From NCBI RefSeq assembly GCF_029892155.1, contig NZ_JARZAG010000004.1:248001-312000 (forward strand): DNA of 64,000 bases, written 5' to 3'. A program made the position numbers and the translations under genes. The notes under the pieces are model-generated. The model was given only the letters and a program-made list of their open reading frames with translations, searched no databases and was not told where the DNA came from. This document shows, piece after piece, positions 62,554 through 64,000 of the stretch. This DNA comes from Kitasatospora sp. GAS204B (GTDB lineage: Bacteria; Actinomycetota; Actinomycetes; Streptomycetales; Streptomycetaceae). Position 1 is the stretch's first letter; every line of letters starts with the position of its first letter.

Positions 62554-63447
62554 ATGCTCCGCCGCCCGCACCTGCTGGTCGCGCTCGCGTCCGTCGCCGT
62601 CCTCGCCACCGGCTGCCTGGACAGCGCGCCGCCCCCGTCGGGCGCCACCACCGCCACCACCGCTACTGCGACGGTCGCCGAACTGCCCCGGCCCGATCAC
62701 GTGCTGGTGGTGGTGCTGGAGAACCACGCGTACGGCCAGATCATCGGCAACCCCGACGCCCCGTACCTGAACGGCACGCTCAAGGCCGGCGGTGCCGACC
62801 TCACCGACTCGCACGCCCTCACCCACCCGAGCGAGCCCAACTACTACGCGCTCTTCTCCGGCAGCACCCAGGGCCGCACCGACGACAGCTGCGTCGCCGT
62901 CGGCTCGCTCGGCGCGCCCAACCTCGGCGCCGAGCTACTGGCCGCCGGAGAGCGCTGGGACAGCTACAACGAGTCGCTGCCGAACCAGGGTTCGACACTC
63001 TGCGCCGGCGGCGAGTACGCGCAGAAGCACAACCCGTGGTTCGGCTTCGGCAATGTCCCGCTCGACACCGCCCACACCTTCGCCCAGTTCCCGGCCGACT
63101 ACAGCACCTTGCCCAAGGTCGGCTTCGTGATCCCCAACCTCTGCGACGACCTGCACGACTGCCCGGTCGCGACCGGTGACGCCTGGCTGAAGAACAACCT
63201 CGGCGGCTACGCGAGTTGGGCGCAGAGCCACAACAGCATGCTGGTCGTCACCTTCGACGAGGACGACAACGGCCCCACCAACCAGATCCCCACCCTGCTC
63301 TACGGGCAGCACGTGACCCCCGGCAGCACCGCCGGGGCCCGCTACACCCACCTCGACCTGCTGCGGACCCTGGAGGACCTGGCCGGCCTGACCAGCCACG
63401 CCGGGGGTGCCGCGACGGCCGGGGACATCACGGGCATCTGGAACTGA
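62554..63447 (+). CDS. Secreted phosphoesterase-family lipoprotein (acid phosphatase-like)
   Basis: A 297-residue precursor with signal peptide and lipobox VLATGCL. The phosphoesterase (PLC/acid phosphatase superfamily) core has HVLVVVLENHAYGQIIGNPD, HPSEPNYYALFSG, FVIPNLCDDLHDC and VVTFDEDDNGPTNQIP. It hydrolyses phosphomonoesters or diesters outside the cell. ATG 62554 begins the signal peptide. Cys pairs suggest disulphides. The PLC at 28362 is a distant relative. Confidence 0.87.
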   Translation: MLRRPHLLVALASVAVLATGCLDSAPPPSGATTATTATATVAELPRPDHVLVVVLENHAYGQIIGNPDAPYLNGTLKAGGADLTDSHALTHPSEPNYYALFSGSTQGRTDDSCVAVGSLGAPNLGAELLAAGERWDSYNESLPNQGSTLCAGGEYAQKHNPWFGFGNVPLDTAHTFAQFPADYSTLPKVGFVIPNLCDDLHDCPVATGDAWLKNNLGGYASWAQSHNSMLVVTFDEDDNGPTNQIPTLLYGQHVTPGSTAGARYTHLDLLRTLEDLAGLTSHAGGAATAGDITGIWN

Positions 63448-63455
63448 CGCTTACT

Positions 63456-64000
63456 TCAGCCGAGTTGTCGTCGGGGTGGGGTGTGCACGTCGAACAGGAC
63501 GCTGTGCTGCAGGCCCGCGTGGCACGGGGGCTGTTCCTCGGCGATCAGGCCCAGGGCGGTGAGGGCCTGGCTGCGCGCGCCGGTCACCTCGGCCTGCCGC
63601 AGGGCGAGCGGCTGGTGCCAGACCGAGTAGCGGCCGATCCCCGTGCCGTCGCGGCGGGGGTACCAGCCGAGCGCCGGGTCGAGCAGGATCCGGCTGGCCT
63701 CACCCTGGTCCGCGAAGCCCGCCGGGGTGGGCAGCGCCCGCCCGGTGCCGCGCAGGTCCACGGCGGCCGAGCCCCAACCGCCCACCGTCCGCAGCCGCCA
63801 CTGGGTCAGGCCGGCCTCGCCCAGCCGGGAGGCCACCCGCACCGACTCGTGGTGCCAGGGCATCTGCCAGGCGGTGCGGGCCACTTGGACCAGCCGGCTA
63901 CTGAGCGAGGTGCCGAAGAACCAGACGCCGCGTTCGCCCCCGCGCCGCACGTACGCCCGGTAGTTCACCTGCCCCGCCGAGAACCGCACCGGCGGTGCCA
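63456..64000 (-). CDS. DUF2071-family protein (N-terminus outside window)
   Basis: The frame is open to the window edge, with at least 177 residues ending in HTPPRRQLG. The DUF2071/YqjF-like pattern is visible: QVNYRAYVRRGGERGVWFFG, LVQVARTAWQMPWHHESVRV, GRYSVWHQPLALRQAEVTG. Function unknown; the fold resembles acetoacetate decarboxylase. GTG 63989 is not taken as the start because the usual length is about 230-250 residues. Confidence 0.8.
   Translation of the reverse strand, partial: APPVRFSAGQVNYRAYVRRGGERGVWFFGTSLSSRLVQVARTAWQMPWHHESVRVASRLGEAGLTQWRLRTVGGWGSAAVDLRGTGRALPTPAGFADQGEASRILLDPALGWYPRRDGTGIGRYSVWHQPLALRQAEVTGARSQALTALGLIAEEQPPCHAGLQHSVLFDVHTPPRRQLG

Overview
The window is high-GC actinomycete DNA and almost certainly comes from the Streptomycetaceae (Streptomyces, Kitasatospora or Streptacidiphilus). 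The grounds are an SsgA-like sporulation protein, an SCO1860-type LAxTG-anchored surface protein, an EspC-like/amidase type VII secretion pair, LpqY-SugABC, a GlnR-type box before a eukaryotic-type glutamine synthetase, and dense codon-biased genes with GTG/ATGA-coupled starts. Genus-level placement is inference.

Layout. (1) 1-12 kb is an interbacterial-competition island: the 3' end of an RHS/HINT toxin with its immunity gene, an IS30 transposase scar, a broken lipoprotein gene, orphan small genes of lower GC, a type VII-like EspC/amidase pair, and a complete RHS toxin ending in a YwqJ-type deaminase with a SUKH-3 immunity gene. (2) 12-20.9 kb is ordinary chromosome: TerD-like protein, anchored stalk protein, SsgA-like protein, GAF regulator, BlaI/M56 pair with twin operators, DedA, PAP2 and a flavin-type oxidoreductase. 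(3) 20.8-41.6 kb is dominated by a dispersed phosphonate/phosphoester regulon: phosphonatase-like HAD, phosphocholine-type phospholipase C with an EEP protein, a six-gene 2-aminoethylphosphonate-type ABC transporter operon, a GntR/UTRA regulator and one polypeptide that fuses a gamma-butyrobetaine-type Fe/2-oxoglutarate dioxygenase to a PhnZ-type HD oxygenase. A 14-bp palindrome (GTTGnCYnnnCAAC) sits before all four units. Between them lie a TetR/saccharopine dehydrogenase pair, a pseudogene patch (24.1-25.3 kb) and small accessory genes, including a SitI3-like orphan immunity gene. (4) 41.6-51.4 kb has a uracil-DNA glycosylase and an eight-gene accessory chaperone/redox operon (dnaK-grpE-dnaJ-cbpM-clpB-trx-CNB/TrxR-DUF1931). 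(5) 51.7-64 kb has a PucR-like regulator, a trehalose-type importer, a uracil-DNA glycosylase scar, an anchored surface protein, glnII, a CobE/CobC-type fusion, a secreted phosphoesterase lipoprotein and a DUF2071 gene cut by the window edge.

How the genes work together. The strongest new proposal is that the GntR protein controls import of an aminophosphonate and its two-step oxidative cleavage to an amino acid and phosphate by the fused oxygenase, together with secreted lipid/phosphoester hydrolysis. Catalytic residues and metal-ligand spacing of both halves of the fusion can be read in the sequence. The second theme is toxin-immunity turnover in the first 12 kb.
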